From the NCBI GenBank assembly GCA_024742695.1, contig JANSXY010000001.1, positions 267,200-331,199 on the forward strand: 64,000 nucleotides of DNA, given 5' to 3'. Of this stretch, positions 29,322 through 38,305 are shown piece by piece. Below the pieces are notes generated by a model. It searched no databases, was not told where the DNA came from, and was given only the letters and a program-made list of their open reading frames with translations. Numbering within the stretch: the first letter of the stretch is position 1; the number at the start of each line of letters is the position of its first letter. Source of the stretch: Paracoccaceae bacterium (GTDB lineage Bacteria > Pseudomonadota > Alphaproteobacteria > Rhodobacterales > Rhodobacteraceae). Made by a program: the position numbers and the translations under genes.

Positions 29322-29621
29322 ATGGATCACGCCCCCAGCCCCCCGACCCAGATCGCCGCCCTGCGCCGCCCCGCCCTGCTGGTGCGGGCCGCGCGGATCG
29401 GGCTTGCCGGCTACCGCCGCGCCCGTGATCTTGGCCGCGTTCTGGGGGCCGAACCACCGCGGGATTCCGGCACTGTCGTCGCATTGCTGGCGGATATGGA
29501 AGCCATGATGGAACTACGCCGTCGCTGCGGAACGGGCGGCTATGTTCCCTCGGTGCATGTCGCCCTGCTGATCGCCCTCATGGCGGAACACCGCGTGCCG
29601 GACGGCGGCGGATCAAGCTGA
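29322..29621 (+). CDS. DUF6477 family protein
   Basis: A 99-residue basic protein starting MDHAPSPPTQIAALRRPALL at an ATG preceded by CCGGAG. The pattern LRRPALLVRAARIGLAGYRRARDLGR recalls DUF6477, a small family found beside DUF6456 genes in Rhodobacteraceae. Two amphipathic helices are likely. No function is known. It is divergent from the DUF6456 gene across a 199-bp gap. Confidence 0.75.
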   Translation: MDHAPSPPTQIAALRRPALLVRAARIGLAGYRRARDLGRVLGAEPPRDSGTVVALLADMEAMMELRRRCGTGGYVPSVHVALLIALMAEHRVPDGGGSS

Positions 29622-29739
29622 CCGCGTCAGGCTGCATTAACGCGCATGTACGCAGGGATCACCCTCGCGCTGGCTAGAAGCATAGGTGAAGAAACGCCGG
29701 CGAGGCGGCATGCCTGTCATGTCGCCGAACCGCTGCGCC

Positions 29740-30402
29740 TCACCCAGTGTCAAGGAAGGCATGGACATGGAGCGTGACGGCACCATCGAAATCGCCGACA
29801 AGCCGGCAAAGCTCCGCCGCGCGCTGAGGCGAGACCGGTCCGTATTCGGTTTCATACCAATCATAGCCCGGGCGCTGGAAATAGGTCGCCCAAGTCTTCA
29901 CTCCGAACCTGTAGGTTCCCGACGCGTCCGTCGTTGCAAGACGTGTGCACGCCTCGATCGGCAGGTCCGTAAGGACGAATCCGACAAGCGCCTTGTCGGA
30001 CCCTTCCCAACCCGGCATCGCTCCCGCTGATAGCAGGCCGGCGCTGCCGAACACCCCACCCAGCGCCGTTCCCCATTCCGTCACCAGACGGGTCTCAAAC
30101 GCCGCTCGACCCGGGTAATAGAATTGCTGTGGCGGGCCGATCTTGTTCGCGGGCACGGCACCGGCGGCGATCAGCACCTCCGGAAGACGGTCGTAATTGA
30201 AGTTGCCGCCATCCCATTCCGCGGCATTGGCCGCCTTCATCAGGCCGGATGCCTCGGCAAACAAGGATCCAAGGATCCGTGTCTGCGTATTCACGCGGCT
30301 GGAAAGTGCCGCCTGCTGGAAGAAGATTATTCCCCCGACAATCAGGCCGAGAGCGATCGATATGAAAAGGACCGCCTCAATAAGCGTTACACCACGCCGC
30401 AT
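29740..30402 (-). CDS. Orphan type IV prepilin-like protein
   Basis: A 220-residue protein with a class III signal: MRRG then V5TLIEAVLFISIALGLIVGG. Prepilin peptidase would cut after Gly4, leaving Glu at mature position 5 and a methylatable Val1. The globular domain has two cysteines (Cys152 and Cys199) placed like the C-terminal disulphide of type IVb pilins of the PilS/bundlin kind. No assembly ATPase, platform protein or peptidase gene is nearby, so it must be exported by machinery encoded elsewhere or be a remnant. A near-consensus promoter lies upstream. Confidence 0.8.
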   Translation of the reverse strand: MRRGVTLIEAVLFISIALGLIVGGIIFFQQAALSSRVNTQTRILGSLFAEASGLMKAANAAEWDGGNFNYDRLPEVLIAAGAVPANKIGPPQQFYYPGRAAFETRLVTEWGTALGGVFGSAGLLSAGAMPGWEGSDKALVGFVLTDLPIEACTRLATTDASGTYRFGVKTWATYFQRPGYDWYETEYGPVSPQRAAELCRLVGDFDGAVTLHVHAFLDTG

Positions 30403-30434
30403 TTTCGCCCACTCGTTACAGTACTTGCACGCAA

Positions 30435-30463
30435 ATCATAATGAGCGAGGCCGAAGTGGACAA
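30435..30463 (-). promoter_or_regulatory. Near-consensus sigma-70 promoter of the prepilin gene
   Basis: Read leftward: TTGTCC (30463-30458), a 17-bp spacer, then TATGAT (30440-30435), about 33 bases before the ATG at 30402. It differs from consensus by two bases at -35 and one at -10, notable in such a GC-rich genome. Confidence 0.65.
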
Positions 30464-30489
30464 TCTCTATCGCGCCCGGCGCGGCGGCC

Positions 30490-32037
30490 CTACGTAAAGC
30501 TGTCGGGCGCCTCCGCCTTCTTCCGGGCCACGTAGTCGGCCAGCGCCTCTTCCACCGCCGGATCGATCGCGGGCTTCTGGTAGTCGGCCAGAAGCTTGGC
30601 GACCCGCGCGGTGGCCAGCGCCTGGGTATCGCGCGCGCCTTCTTCCTCCCATGTCTCGAAGGGCTTGTAGTCCAGCAGGTCGCTGCGCCAGAAGGCCGAC
30701 TTGAAATTCGCCTGGGTATGGGCGCAGCCAAGGTAGTGGCCGCCGGGGCCGACCTCGCGGATCGCGTCCATCCCCTGCCCGTTCGCGTCCATCTCGACGC
30801 CGCGGGCAAAGTGATGCAACACACCCAGCTGGTCGGCATCCATCACGAATTTCTCGTAGGACGAGACCAGGCCGCCCTCCAGCCAGCCGCAGGCATGCAG
30901 CATGAAATTGACGCCGGCCAGCAGCCCCATGTTCAGGCTGTTGGCGGTCTCGTAGGCGGCCTGCGCGTCGGGCAGCTTGGAGCCGCAGAACGACCCGGCC
31001 GAGCGGTAGGGCAGACCCAGGCGGCGGGCCAGTTGCCCCGCGCCATAGGTGATATGCGCGGCTTCGGGCGTGCCGAAGGTCGGCGCGCCGGAATTCATGT
31101 CGATCGAGGTGACGAAGGCGCCGAAGATCACCGGCGCGCCGGGCCGGATCAGCTGGCTGTAGGCGACGCCGGCCAGCACCTCGGCCAGAACCTGGGTCAG
31201 CGTGCCGGCCACCGTCACCGGCGCCATCGCGCCGCCGACGATGAAGGGCGAGATGATGCAGGCCTGCCCCGCGGCGGCATAGACCTCCAGCGCGCCCATC
31301 ATCACGCTGTCGAAGGTCAGCGGAGAGTTGATGTTGATCAGCGAGGTCATCACCGTGTTCCGGTCGACGAACTCCGCCCCGAACAGGATCTTCGACATCT
31401 CGACCGAGTCCGCCGCCCGGCTGGGTTCGGTGACGGACCCCATGTAGGGCTTGTCGCTGAGCGTCATGTGCGCCAGCAGCATGTCGAGATGGCGCTTGTT
31501 CACAGGCACGTCGGTCGGTTCGCAGACCGTGCCGCCGGAATGGTGCAGCCATTTCGACATGTAGCCGAGTTTCACGAAGTTGCGGAAATCCTCCATCGTG
31601 GCATAGCGCCGGCCGCCGGCGGCGTCGCGCACGAAGGGCGGGCCGTAGACCGGGGCGAACACGAGGGAGTTGCCGCCGATCTCGACCGAGCGGTCGGGGT
31701 TGCGGGCATGCTGGACGATCCGGCCGGGCGCGGTTTCGCACAGCTTGCGCGCCAGCCCGCGCGGGATCCGTACCCGCTCGCCGGTGACATCGGCCCCGGC
31801 CTGCCGCCAGCGATCGAGCGCCGCCGGGTTCTCGACGAAGGCGACGCCGATCTCTTCCAGCACCGTCTCGGCGTTGTGCTCGATGATCTGGAGCGCCTCT
31901 TCGGTCAGCACCTCGAAGTTCGGGATATTGCGCTCGATGAACCGCGCGGTGTCGATCCGGACCGCGGTGCGTTCCGCCCGCCGCGCCGCGCCGCCGCCGC
32001 CGCGTGTCCGCCGTCCCGCTGCCTGAGCCTCCGCCAT
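30490..32037 (-). CDS. Trimethylamine methyltransferase (MttB) family protein, non-pyrrolysine type
   Basis: A 515-residue TIM-barrel methyltransferase of the COG5598/MttB superfamily, from an ATG with AAGGAGGG upstream. It has SKWLHHSGGTVCEPTDVP, NINSPLTFDSVMMGALEVYA and GPGGHYLGCAHTQANFKSAF, and the frame carries no amber codon. Characterised non-Pyl members such as MtgB demethylate glycine betaine or other quaternary amines and hand the methyl to a corrinoid protein. No corrinoid protein or reductive activator is adjacent. The substrate is therefore open; a quaternary amine is a fair inference. Confidence 0.9.
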   Translation of the reverse strand: MAEAQAAGRRTRGGGGAARRAERTAVRIDTARFIERNIPNFEVLTEEALQIIEHNAETVLEEIGVAFVENPAALDRWRQAGADVTGERVRIPRGLARKLCETAPGRIVQHARNPDRSVEIGGNSLVFAPVYGPPFVRDAAGGRRYATMEDFRNFVKLGYMSKWLHHSGGTVCEPTDVPVNKRHLDMLLAHMTLSDKPYMGSVTEPSRAADSVEMSKILFGAEFVDRNTVMTSLININSPLTFDSVMMGALEVYAAAGQACIISPFIVGGAMAPVTVAGTLTQVLAEVLAGVAYSQLIRPGAPVIFGAFVTSIDMNSGAPTFGTPEAAHITYGAGQLARRLGLPYRSAGSFCGSKLPDAQAAYETANSLNMGLLAGVNFMLHACGWLEGGLVSSYEKFVMDADQLGVLHHFARGVEMDANGQGMDAIREVGPGGHYLGCAHTQANFKSAFWRSDLLDYKPFETWEEEGARDTQALATARVAKLLADYQKPAIDPAVEEALADYVARKKAEAPDSFT

Positions 32038-32204
32038 GACGCATCCCTCCTTCGGTGGTCGTGGCGTCGTTTTAACGGCTTCGCCATGCGGGCATGACCG
32101 GTTTGCGTCATCTGGCACACGAAAGCGACCTGCGCCGCCGCCCCGGGTCGCGGCGCGCCCGCGCGGGCCTTGCGCGCCTCCCGCAACGGCCCTATTCCCC
32201 GGGC

Positions 32205-33764
32205 ATGACCCAGCATGACCGCCTTCTGATCATCGACTTCGGCAGCCAGGTGACGCAGCTGATCGCGCGGCGCCTGCGCGAGTTGAACGTCTACTGCGAG
32301 ATCCACCCGTTCCAGAACGTGACCGACGCGTTCCTCGCCGATTTCGCGCCGAAGGCGGTGATCTTCTCGGGCGGGCCGGCCTCGGTCTTTGCCGAGGGCG
32401 CGCCGATGCCGCCGGCCTCGGTCTTCGATCTCGGGGTGCCGATCCTCGGCATCTGCTACGGCCAGCAGGTGATGATGCACTGTCTCGGCGGCAAGGTCGA
32501 ACGCGGCCACGGCACCGCCGAGTTCGGCCGCGCCTTCGTGACGCCGCAGAACGAACGCTGCGAGCTTCTGGGCGGGTGGTTCCAGGACGGTCGCGAGCAG
32601 GTCTGGATGAGCCATGGCGACCATGTCTCGGCGCTGGCGCCGGGGTTCAGGGTCTACGGCACCTCGCCCAATGCGCCTTTCGCGATCACCGCCGATCCCG
32701 ACCGGCATTTCTACGCCGTGCAGTTCCACCCCGAGGTGCATCACACCCCCAAGGGGCGGCAACTCTACGCCAATTTCATCCGCATCGCGGGCTTCACCGG
32801 CGACTGGACGATGGGCGCCTACCGCGACGAGGCGATCCGCAGGATCCGCGACCAGGTTGGCCCAGAGGGCCGGGTGATCTGCGGTCTGTCCGGCGGCGTC
32901 GATAGCTCCGTCGCCGCCGTGCTGATCCACGAGGCGATCGGCGACCGGCTGACCTGCGTCTTCGTCGATCATGGCCTGTTGCGCCAGGGCGAAGCGGAAG
33001 AGGTGGTCACGATGTTCCGCGACCACTACAACATCCCGCTGGTCCATGCCGATGAAAGCGATCTGTTCCTCGGCGCGCTCGACGGCGTTTCCGACCCCGA
33101 GGAAAAGCGCAAGACGATCGGGCGGCTGTTCGTCGAGGTGTTCGAGAAACACGCGAAATCCGGCGGCGGGGCGGAATTCCTCGCCCAGGGCACGCTGTAT
33201 CCCGACGTCATCGAAAGCGTCAGTTTCTCCGGCGGCCCGTCGGTCACGATCAAGTCGCACCACAATGTCGGCGGCCTGCCCGAGAAGATGGGCATGAAGC
33301 TGGTCGAACCCTTGCGCGAACTGTTCAAGGACGAGGTGCGCGCGCTGGGCCGCGAGCTTGGCCTGCCGCAGCGTTTCATCGGCCGCCACCCGTTCCCCGG
33401 CCCCGGCCTGGCGATCCGCTGCCCCGGCGAGATCACCCGCGCCAAGCTCGACATCCTGCGCCGCGCCGACGCGGTGTTCATCGACCAGATCCGCCGCCAC
33501 GGCCTTTACGACGAGATCTGGCAGGCCTTCGTCGCGATCCTGCCGGTGCGGACCGTCGGCGTGATGGGCGACGGGCGCACCTACGATTACGCCTGCGCCT
33601 TGCGCGCGGTGACCTCGGTCGACGGGATGACGGCGGATTACTACCCGTTCAGCCACGATTTCCTGGGCGAGACCGCGACGCGGATCATCAACGAGGTGCC
33701 GGGCATCAACCGGGTGACCTACGATATCACCTCGAAGCCGCCCGGGACCATCGAGTGGGAGTGA
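32205..33764 (+). CDS. guaA: GMP synthase (glutamine-hydrolysing)
   Basis: A 519-residue two-domain enzyme converting XMP to GMP. The class I glutamine amidotransferase domain has Cys84 in GICYGQQ and the His/Glu pair in QFHPEVHH. The ATP pyrophosphatase domain has the PP-loop GLSGGVDSS, and a C-terminal dimerisation domain ends in GTIEWE. The start is the ATG at 32205, matching the family N-terminus. The frame also runs upstream without a start that fits. It is monocistronic and divergent from the MttB-family gene. Confidence 0.98.
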   Translation: MTQHDRLLIIDFGSQVTQLIARRLRELNVYCEIHPFQNVTDAFLADFAPKAVIFSGGPASVFAEGAPMPPASVFDLGVPILGICYGQQVMMHCLGGKVERGHGTAEFGRAFVTPQNERCELLGGWFQDGREQVWMSHGDHVSALAPGFRVYGTSPNAPFAITADPDRHFYAVQFHPEVHHTPKGRQLYANFIRIAGFTGDWTMGAYRDEAIRRIRDQVGPEGRVICGLSGGVDSSVAAVLIHEAIGDRLTCVFVDHGLLRQGEAEEVVTMFRDHYNIPLVHADESDLFLGALDGVSDPEEKRKTIGRLFVEVFEKHAKSGGGAEFLAQGTLYPDVIESVSFSGGPSVTIKSHHNVGGLPEKMGMKLVEPLRELFKDEVRALGRELGLPQRFIGRHPFPGPGLAIRCPGEITRAKLDILRRADAVFIDQIRRHGLYDEIWQAFVAILPVRTVGVMGDGRTYDYACALRAVTSVDGMTADYYPFSHDFLGETATRIINEVPGINRVTYDITSKPPGTIEWE

Positions 33765-33780
33765 CGGCCGCCCCGAAGGG

Positions 33781-33807
33781 TCGAAACGCTCCGGCGGCGC
33801 GTTTCGA
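33781..33807. repeat. Stem-loop downstream of guaA in a 217-bp GC-rich spacer
   Basis: TCGAAACGC (33781-33789) pairs perfectly with GCGTTTCGA (33799-33807). No T-run follows. The rest of the spacer to 33981 holds further short inverted GC repeats (CGCGCCGCAGGCGCGG) around GGGCCCAACGGGATGAGGCG. The whole spacer looks like an extragenic repeat module rather than coding DNA. Confidence 0.5.
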
Positions 33808-33981
33808 GGCCCGAACGCCCGAGGCGCAGGCCGAGGGCGGGAGGCCGGCGTCTACGTCCAAGACCCCGAGTTTTCGTGGAAAATTCGCCAACCGCGCCGC
33901 AGGCGCGGCCGGGCCCAACGGGATGAGGCGCCCTTGCGCCGAAGACGGGCGGGAGCACCCGGGCGCATCCGGGGCCGCGTG

Positions 33982-34281
33982 ATGGCACGGCTGCGGCTGA
34001 CCGGGTTCCTGCGCTGCCGGACGCTGGAGGAGGCCGACCGGATCGCCCCCTATCTGGACGACCATGTCAGGCTGACCCGCGCCGAACCCGGCTGCCTTCA
34101 GTTCGAGGTGCTGCGCTCCGCCGCCGATCCGGCCTGTTTCGCGGTCAGCGAAACCTATGTCGATGCCGAGGCGCTGGAGGCGCACCGGGTACGCGCGGCC
34201 GGCACGATCTGGGCCAGGGTCACCGCCGGCATCCCGCGCGACTACACCGTGACGGAGATCGACGACGAGGCCGGGGAATGA
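33982..34281 (+). CDS. Antibiotic biosynthesis monooxygenase (ABM)-fold protein
   Basis: A 99-residue protein with the ferredoxin-like dimeric alpha-beta barrel pattern: LTGFLRCRTLEEADRIAPYL, LTRAEPGCLQFEVLRSAADP and FAVSETYVDAEALEAHRV. The segment GCLQFEV...ETYVD is typical of YgiN-like ABM proteins, which may be quinol or small-aromatic oxygenases without cofactor. The start is the ATG at 33982 (a GTG at 33979 overlaps). Its stop overlaps the start of the DMT transporter gene by ATGA. Confidence 0.85.
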   Translation: MARLRLTGFLRCRTLEEADRIAPYLDDHVRLTRAEPGCLQFEVLRSAADPACFAVSETYVDAEALEAHRVRAAGTIWARVTAGIPRDYTVTEIDDEAGE

Positions 34282-35186
34282 CGGTGGCCCCCCCGCCGCG
34301 CCCGCCGGTGCAGGCCGAGCCGCTGAAGGCGGCGCTGTGGATGACAGGCTCGATCCTCGGTTTCACGGTGCTGGCGATCTCGGGCCGGCAGATCGGCACC
34401 GCGCTCGACCCCTACGAGATCATGTTCTACCGCTCCGCCATCGGCATCGTCACGGTTCTGGCGGCGGCCAGCCTGCTTGGCACGCGGGGCGAGATCTCGA
34501 CCCGCCACATGCATCTGCACATCCTGCGCAACCTGTCGCATTTCGCCGGCCAGGTGCTGTGGCTGACCGCGCTTCTGCTGATCCCGCTGGCGCAGCTCTT
34601 CGCGATGGAATTCTCCTACCCGATCATCGTCGCCTTGCTGGCGCCGCTGTTCCTGGGCGAGCGGCTGACGCAGGTGCGGATGATCTCGGCCGCGCTGGGC
34701 TTCGCCGGCATCCTGCTGGTCGCGCGGCCGTTCGGCGGCGAGGGGCTGTCGTTCGGCCTGATCGCGGCCGTTGGCTGCGCCTTCGGCTTCGCCGGGTCCG
34801 CGATCGTCACCAAGCGGCTGACGCGGGTGGCGTCGGTCACCTGCATCCTGTTCTGGCTGGCGGTGATCCAGTGCCTTCTGGGCCTCGGCTTCGCGGCGCG
34901 TGACGGCGCGGTGGCGCTGCCGCCGGTCGCATTGATCCCCTGGGTCGTGCTGATCGGCCTTTCGGGGCTGGTGGCGCATCTGTCGCTGACCCGCGCGCTC
35001 AGCCTCGCACCCGCGACCGTGGTCACGCCGATCGATTTCACCCGCCTGCCGCTGATCGGCGTCGTCGGCATGGCGCTTTACGGCGAACCGCTGGACCTTT
35101 GGGTGTTTCTGGGCGGCGCGGTGATCTTCGCGGCGAACTGGATCAACCTGCGATCCGAGGCGTCGGCGCGCACCGCGATCCGGTAA
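34278..35186 (+). CDS. DMT-superfamily (EamA) transporter
   Basis: A 302-residue inner-membrane protein with about ten hydrophobic helices in two EamA repeats. Examples are YRSAIGIVTVLAAASLLG, FSYPIIVALLAPLFLGERLT (repeat 1 signature) and TPIDFTRLPLIGVVGMALYG (repeat 2). Members of this branch export metabolites such as amino acids or take up carboxylates; the substrate cannot be predicted. It is coupled to the upstream ABM-fold gene by a 4-bp overlap, which may hint at a shared small-molecule task. Confidence 0.9.
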   Translation: MTVAPPPRPPVQAEPLKAALWMTGSILGFTVLAISGRQIGTALDPYEIMFYRSAIGIVTVLAAASLLGTRGEISTRHMHLHILRNLSHFAGQVLWLTALLLIPLAQLFAMEFSYPIIVALLAPLFLGERLTQVRMISAALGFAGILLVARPFGGEGLSFGLIAAVGCAFGFAGSAIVTKRLTRVASVTCILFWLAVIQCLLGLGFAARDGAVALPPVALIPWVVLIGLSGLVAHLSLTRALSLAPATVVTPIDFTRLPLIGVVGMALYGEPLDLWVFLGGAVIFAANWINLRSEASARTAIR

Positions 35187-35193
35187 CATCGCC

Positions 35194-35258
35194 GTGACGT
35201 TTTTGCGAAGCGGACGTTACGTCACGAATTGACGCTTCGCGCGCCCCCCTTCTAGCGT
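35194..35258 (+). promoter_or_regulatory. Promoter and inverted repeat upstream of the FadL-like gene
   Basis: TTGACG (35229-35234), an 18-bp spacer and TAGCGT (35253-35258) form a plausible sigma-70 promoter. Directly upstream is an inverted repeat GTGACGT (35194-35200) / ACGTCAC (35219-35225), 25 bp centre to centre, ending 3 bp before the -35 hexamer. This is a likely operator position. Confidence 0.5.
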
Positions 35259-35284
35259 TTTTCGATGCAACCGGGGGGAGACAG

Positions 35285-36373
35285 ATGAAAACCACAGTAT
35301 CGAGTGCCTGCGCGGTCACTCTGTCCGCGGCAGCGGCGATGGCCGGAGGGATCGAACGAACGCCGCAATCCGCCGCGCTGCTGTTCGAGCCGGGCAATGC
35401 CGTGCAGCTGAGCTACGGCAGCGCCTCGCCGACCGTCGACGGGACGTTCCCGATCAACGGCGCCTCCAGCGGCGACATGGCGCCGACCTACGGCACGCTG
35501 ACCTTCGGCGTGAAGATGGCGGTGACCGACCGCATCGACCTGGCGCTGATCTACGACCAGTCGGTGGGCGCCGATGTCGACTATTCCGACGCCGATACGA
35601 CCTACCCGCTGCGCGGGACCAGGGCCGAACTGACCGGATCGGACGTGACCGCCTTGCTGCGCTACCGCTTCGCCGAACGGCTGAGCGTGTTCGGCGGCGT
35701 TCGCCTGCAATCGATCGAGGCGCAACTGTCGGGCCTGTCACTGGCCGGCAATGCCTACGGCCTGGACGCGGATCGCAACCACGAGGCGGGGTTCGTCCTC
35801 GGGGCGGCCTACGAGATCCCCGACATCGCGCTGCGCGTCGCGCTGACCTACAATTCCGAGATCGAGCACGAGTTCTCGGCCACCGAAACCCTGAACGGCG
35901 CATTGATCGGCGCGTCGCCCTTCACCACGACGATCCCGCAATCCGTCAACCTCGAATTCCAGTCCGGCATCGCCGAGGACACGCTGCTGTTCGGCTCGAT
36001 CCGCTGGCAGGACTGGTCCGAGTTCGACATCACGCCGGTGGCCTACAACGGTCTCACCGGCCGCTCGCTGATCGATTACGAAAGCGATTACGTGACCTAT
36101 TCCATCGGCCTCGGCCGGCGGTTCAGCGAGAACTGGTCGGGCGCGGTGACGCTGACGCATGAACCGGCGAACGGCGACATCCAGGGCAACCTCGCCCCGC
36201 GCGACGGCTACACCTCGATCGGGATCGGCGCCACCTACCGGATCGACCGGACCGAGATCGGGCTGGGGCTGCGCTACGTCTGGCTTGGCGACGCCACCAC
36301 GCAGACCATCGGCGCCGAGTTCGAGGACAACGAGGTGCTGGGCGTCGGGCTCAGGCTGACGCAGCGGTTCTGA
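35285..36373 (+). CDS. FadL/OmpP1-family outer membrane transport protein
   Basis: A 362-residue protein with a signal peptide (MKTTVSSACAVTLSAAAAMA, then GG) and a C-terminal outer-membrane beta-barrel signature ending in aromatic RLTQRF. Alternating strands such as TDRIDLALIYDQSVGADVDY and NWSGAVTLTHEP fit the FadL/OmpP1/TodX family, which passes fatty acids and other hydrophobic compounds across the outer membrane. It is shorter than E. coli FadL, as is usual for rhodobacterial homologues. GGGGGGAG precedes the ATG. It has its own promoter and a candidate operator. Confidence 0.88.
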   Translation: MKTTVSSACAVTLSAAAAMAGGIERTPQSAALLFEPGNAVQLSYGSASPTVDGTFPINGASSGDMAPTYGTLTFGVKMAVTDRIDLALIYDQSVGADVDYSDADTTYPLRGTRAELTGSDVTALLRYRFAERLSVFGGVRLQSIEAQLSGLSLAGNAYGLDADRNHEAGFVLGAAYEIPDIALRVALTYNSEIEHEFSATETLNGALIGASPFTTTIPQSVNLEFQSGIAEDTLLFGSIRWQDWSEFDITPVAYNGLTGRSLIDYESDYVTYSIGLGRRFSENWSGAVTLTHEPANGDIQGNLAPRDGYTSIGIGATYRIDRTEIGLGLRYVWLGDATTQTIGAEFEDNEVLGVGLRLTQRF

Positions 36374-36479
36374 TCGGCCGCCCCCGTCCGTCCGCCGCCG
36401 GGCGGGGCAACCGCCGCGAAACCACTGGAAGCGCGCGGCGCGCTCGGCTATCCCGGCAGGAAACCGGCGAGGCGAGCGG

Positions 36480-37355
36480 ATGATGTACCCCACGGCACGG
36501 GACTGGCGCGCGGCGCCCGCGAAGCGGGTGACGCTGTTCGGGATGTCGGGGCTGGGCAAGACCCATGTCTCGAACATCCTGCGCGCCTCGGGCGACTGGT
36601 TCCACTACTCGATCGACTACCGGATCGGCACCCGCTACATGGGCGAACACATCGCCGACAACTTCAAGCGCGAGGCGATGAAGGTGCCGCTTCTGCGGCA
36701 GTTGCTGATGACGGATTCGGTCCGCATCGCCTCGAACATCACCTTCGACAACCTCGCGCCGCTGTCCACCTATCTCGGCAAGCCCGGCGACCCGGCCAGG
36801 GGCGGGCTGGCCTTCGACGAGTACCGCAAGCGGCAGGATCAGCACCGGGTGGCCGAGATCGCCGCGCTGCTGGACACCGGCCATTTCGCCGCCCGCGCGC
36901 GGGAGCTTTACGGCTATCCGCATTTCGTCTGCGATTCCGGCGGATCGATCTGCGAGGTGGTGGATCCCGACGATCCCGACGACCCCGTGCTCTGCGCCCT
37001 GTCGGCCCGCACGCTGATGATCTGGATCGAGGGCAGCGCCGCCCATACCGAGGAACTGGTGCGCCGCTTCGTGCGCGCGCCGAAACCGATGTACTACCAG
37101 CCCGACTTCCTGCTCGCCGCCTGGGCGGACTATCGCGCCGAACACGGCGGGCTGGCCGAGGCGGCGGTCGACCCCGACGATTTCGTGCGCTGGACCTATG
37201 CCCGCGCGCTGGCCCACCGCCAGCCGCGCTACGCGGCGATGGCGCGCAACTGGGGCGTTTCCGTCACCGCCGAGGAGGTCGCCGGGGTCCGCGACCCGGC
37301 CGGCTTCGAGGATCTCGTCGCCCGTGCCCTTGAGCGGCATGCGCGGAACGCCTAG
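36480..37355 (+). CDS. P-loop ATPase of unknown role
   Basis: A 291-residue cytosolic protein with Walker [10 protein letters not shown] near residues 21-29, then [20 protein letters not shown]. It is conserved beside housekeeping genes in Rhodobacteraceae as an unnamed ATPase; I do not recognise a characterised relative. An aspartate-rich run ([10 protein letters not shown]) sits mid-protein. An ATG at 36483 is an equally possible start. metA follows after 29 bp on the same strand, so the two may be cotranscribed. Confidence 0.8.
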   Translation: MMYPTARDWRAAPAKRVTLFGMSGLGKTHVSNILRASGDWFHYSIDYRIGTRYMGEHIADNFKREAMKVPLLRQLLMTDSVRIASNITFDNLAPLSTYLGKPGDPARGGLAFDEYRKRQDQHRVAEIAALLDTGHFAARARELYGYPHFVCDSGGSICEVVDPDDPDDPVLCALSARTLMIWIEGSAAHTEELVRRFVRAPKPMYYQPDFLLAAWADYRAEHGGLAEAAVDPDDFVRWTYARALAHRQPRYAAMARNWGVSVTAEEVAGVRDPAGFEDLVARALERHARNA

Positions 37356-37384
37356 GTAGATCGCCCGCCCGGAAGGAACCGACG

Positions 37385-38305
37385 ATGCCGATCACCCTGC
37401 CCCCCGACCTGCCCGCCTTCGACGTGCTGAACCGCGAGGGCGTCATGGTCATGTCGCCCGACCGCGCGGCGACTCAGGATATCCGGCCCTTGCGGATCGG
37501 GCTTCTGAACCTGATGCCGAAGAAGATCCAGACCGAGAACCAGTTCGCCCGGCTGATCGGCGCGACACCCCTGCAGATCGATTTCCAGCTGATCCGGATG
37601 ACCGGGCACGAGACGAAGAACACCGCCGCCGAACACATGGAGGCGTTCTATCGCCCGTTCCGCGAGGTCACGGACGAACGGTTCGACGGGCTGATCATCA
37701 CCGGCGCGCCGATCGAGCATCTGGAGTTCGAGTCGGTCACCTACTGGGACGAATTGCGCCAGGTCTTCGACTGGACGCAAACCAACGTCCATTCCACCTT
37801 CGGCGTGTGCTGGGGCGGGATGGCGATGATCCATCATTTCCACGGCATCGCCAAGCACATGCTGGCCGAGAAGGCCTTCGGCTGCTTCCGGCATCTCAAC
37901 CTCGCGCCCGCATCGCCCTATCTGCGCGGCTTTTCCGACGATCTGCTGATTCCGGTCAGCCGCTGGACGGAGATGCGCCAGGACGAGATCGACGCGGTGC
38001 CGGGGCTTGTCACGCTGCTGGGCTCCGACGAGGTCGGCCCCTGCCTTGTCGAGGATCCCGGCCACCGCGCGCTCTACATCTTCAACCATCTCGAATACGA
38101 CTCGGGCACGCTGAAGGAAGAGTACGATCGCGACGTGGCGGCCGGAAAGCCGATCGCGGTGCCGCGCAACTACTATCCCGATGACGACCCCGCGAGGTCG
38201 CCGCTCAATCGCTGGCGAAGCCACGCGCACCTTCTATATGGCAACTGGATCAACGAGATTTACCAGTCCACGCCATATGACCTTGCCCAGATTGGCCGCC
38301 CTTAG
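37385..38305 (+). CDS. metA: Homoserine O-acyltransferase MetA (predicted acetyl-CoA-specific)
   Basis: A 306-residue enzyme of the first committed step of methionine synthesis. The catalytic Cys142 is in [15 protein letters not shown], and the His/Glu pair is in [16 protein letters not shown]. Residue 111, in [12 protein letters not shown], is Glu. Published work on MetA specificity ties Glu111 to acetyl-CoA use and Gly111 (E. coli type) to succinyl-CoA, so acetylation is predicted. Only 29 bp separate it from the upstream gene, leaving no room for a SAM riboswitch in the leader. Confidence 0.95.
   Translation: MPITLPPDLPAFDVLNREGVMVMSPDRAATQDIRPLRIGLLNLMPKKIQTENQFARLIGATPLQIDFQLIRMTGHETKNTAAEHMEAFYRPFREVTDERFDGLIITGAPIEHLEFESVTYWDELRQVFDWTQTNVHSTFGVCWGGMAMIHHFHGIAKHMLAEKAFGCFRHLNLAPASPYLRGFSDDLLIPVSRWTEMRQDEIDAVPGLVTLLGSDEVGPCLVEDPGHRALYIFNHLEYDSGTLKEEYDRDVAAGKPIAVPRNYYPDDDPARSPLNRWRSHAHLLYGNWINEIYQSTPYDLAQIGRP

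Noticed and set aside
27980..29645. CtrA-type boxes (TTAACG at several places)
   Set aside because: Only isolated half-sites were seen; no pair with the TTAA-N7-TTAA arrangement was found.
30490..32037. Pyrrolysine-containing trimethylamine methyltransferase
   Set aside because: The frame has no in-frame amber codon, and no pyl genes are present in the window; it belongs to the non-Pyl branch.
37356..37384. SAM riboswitch upstream of metA
   Set aside because: Only 29 bases separate metA from the upstream gene; no SAM-II or SAM-I core can fit in the gap.
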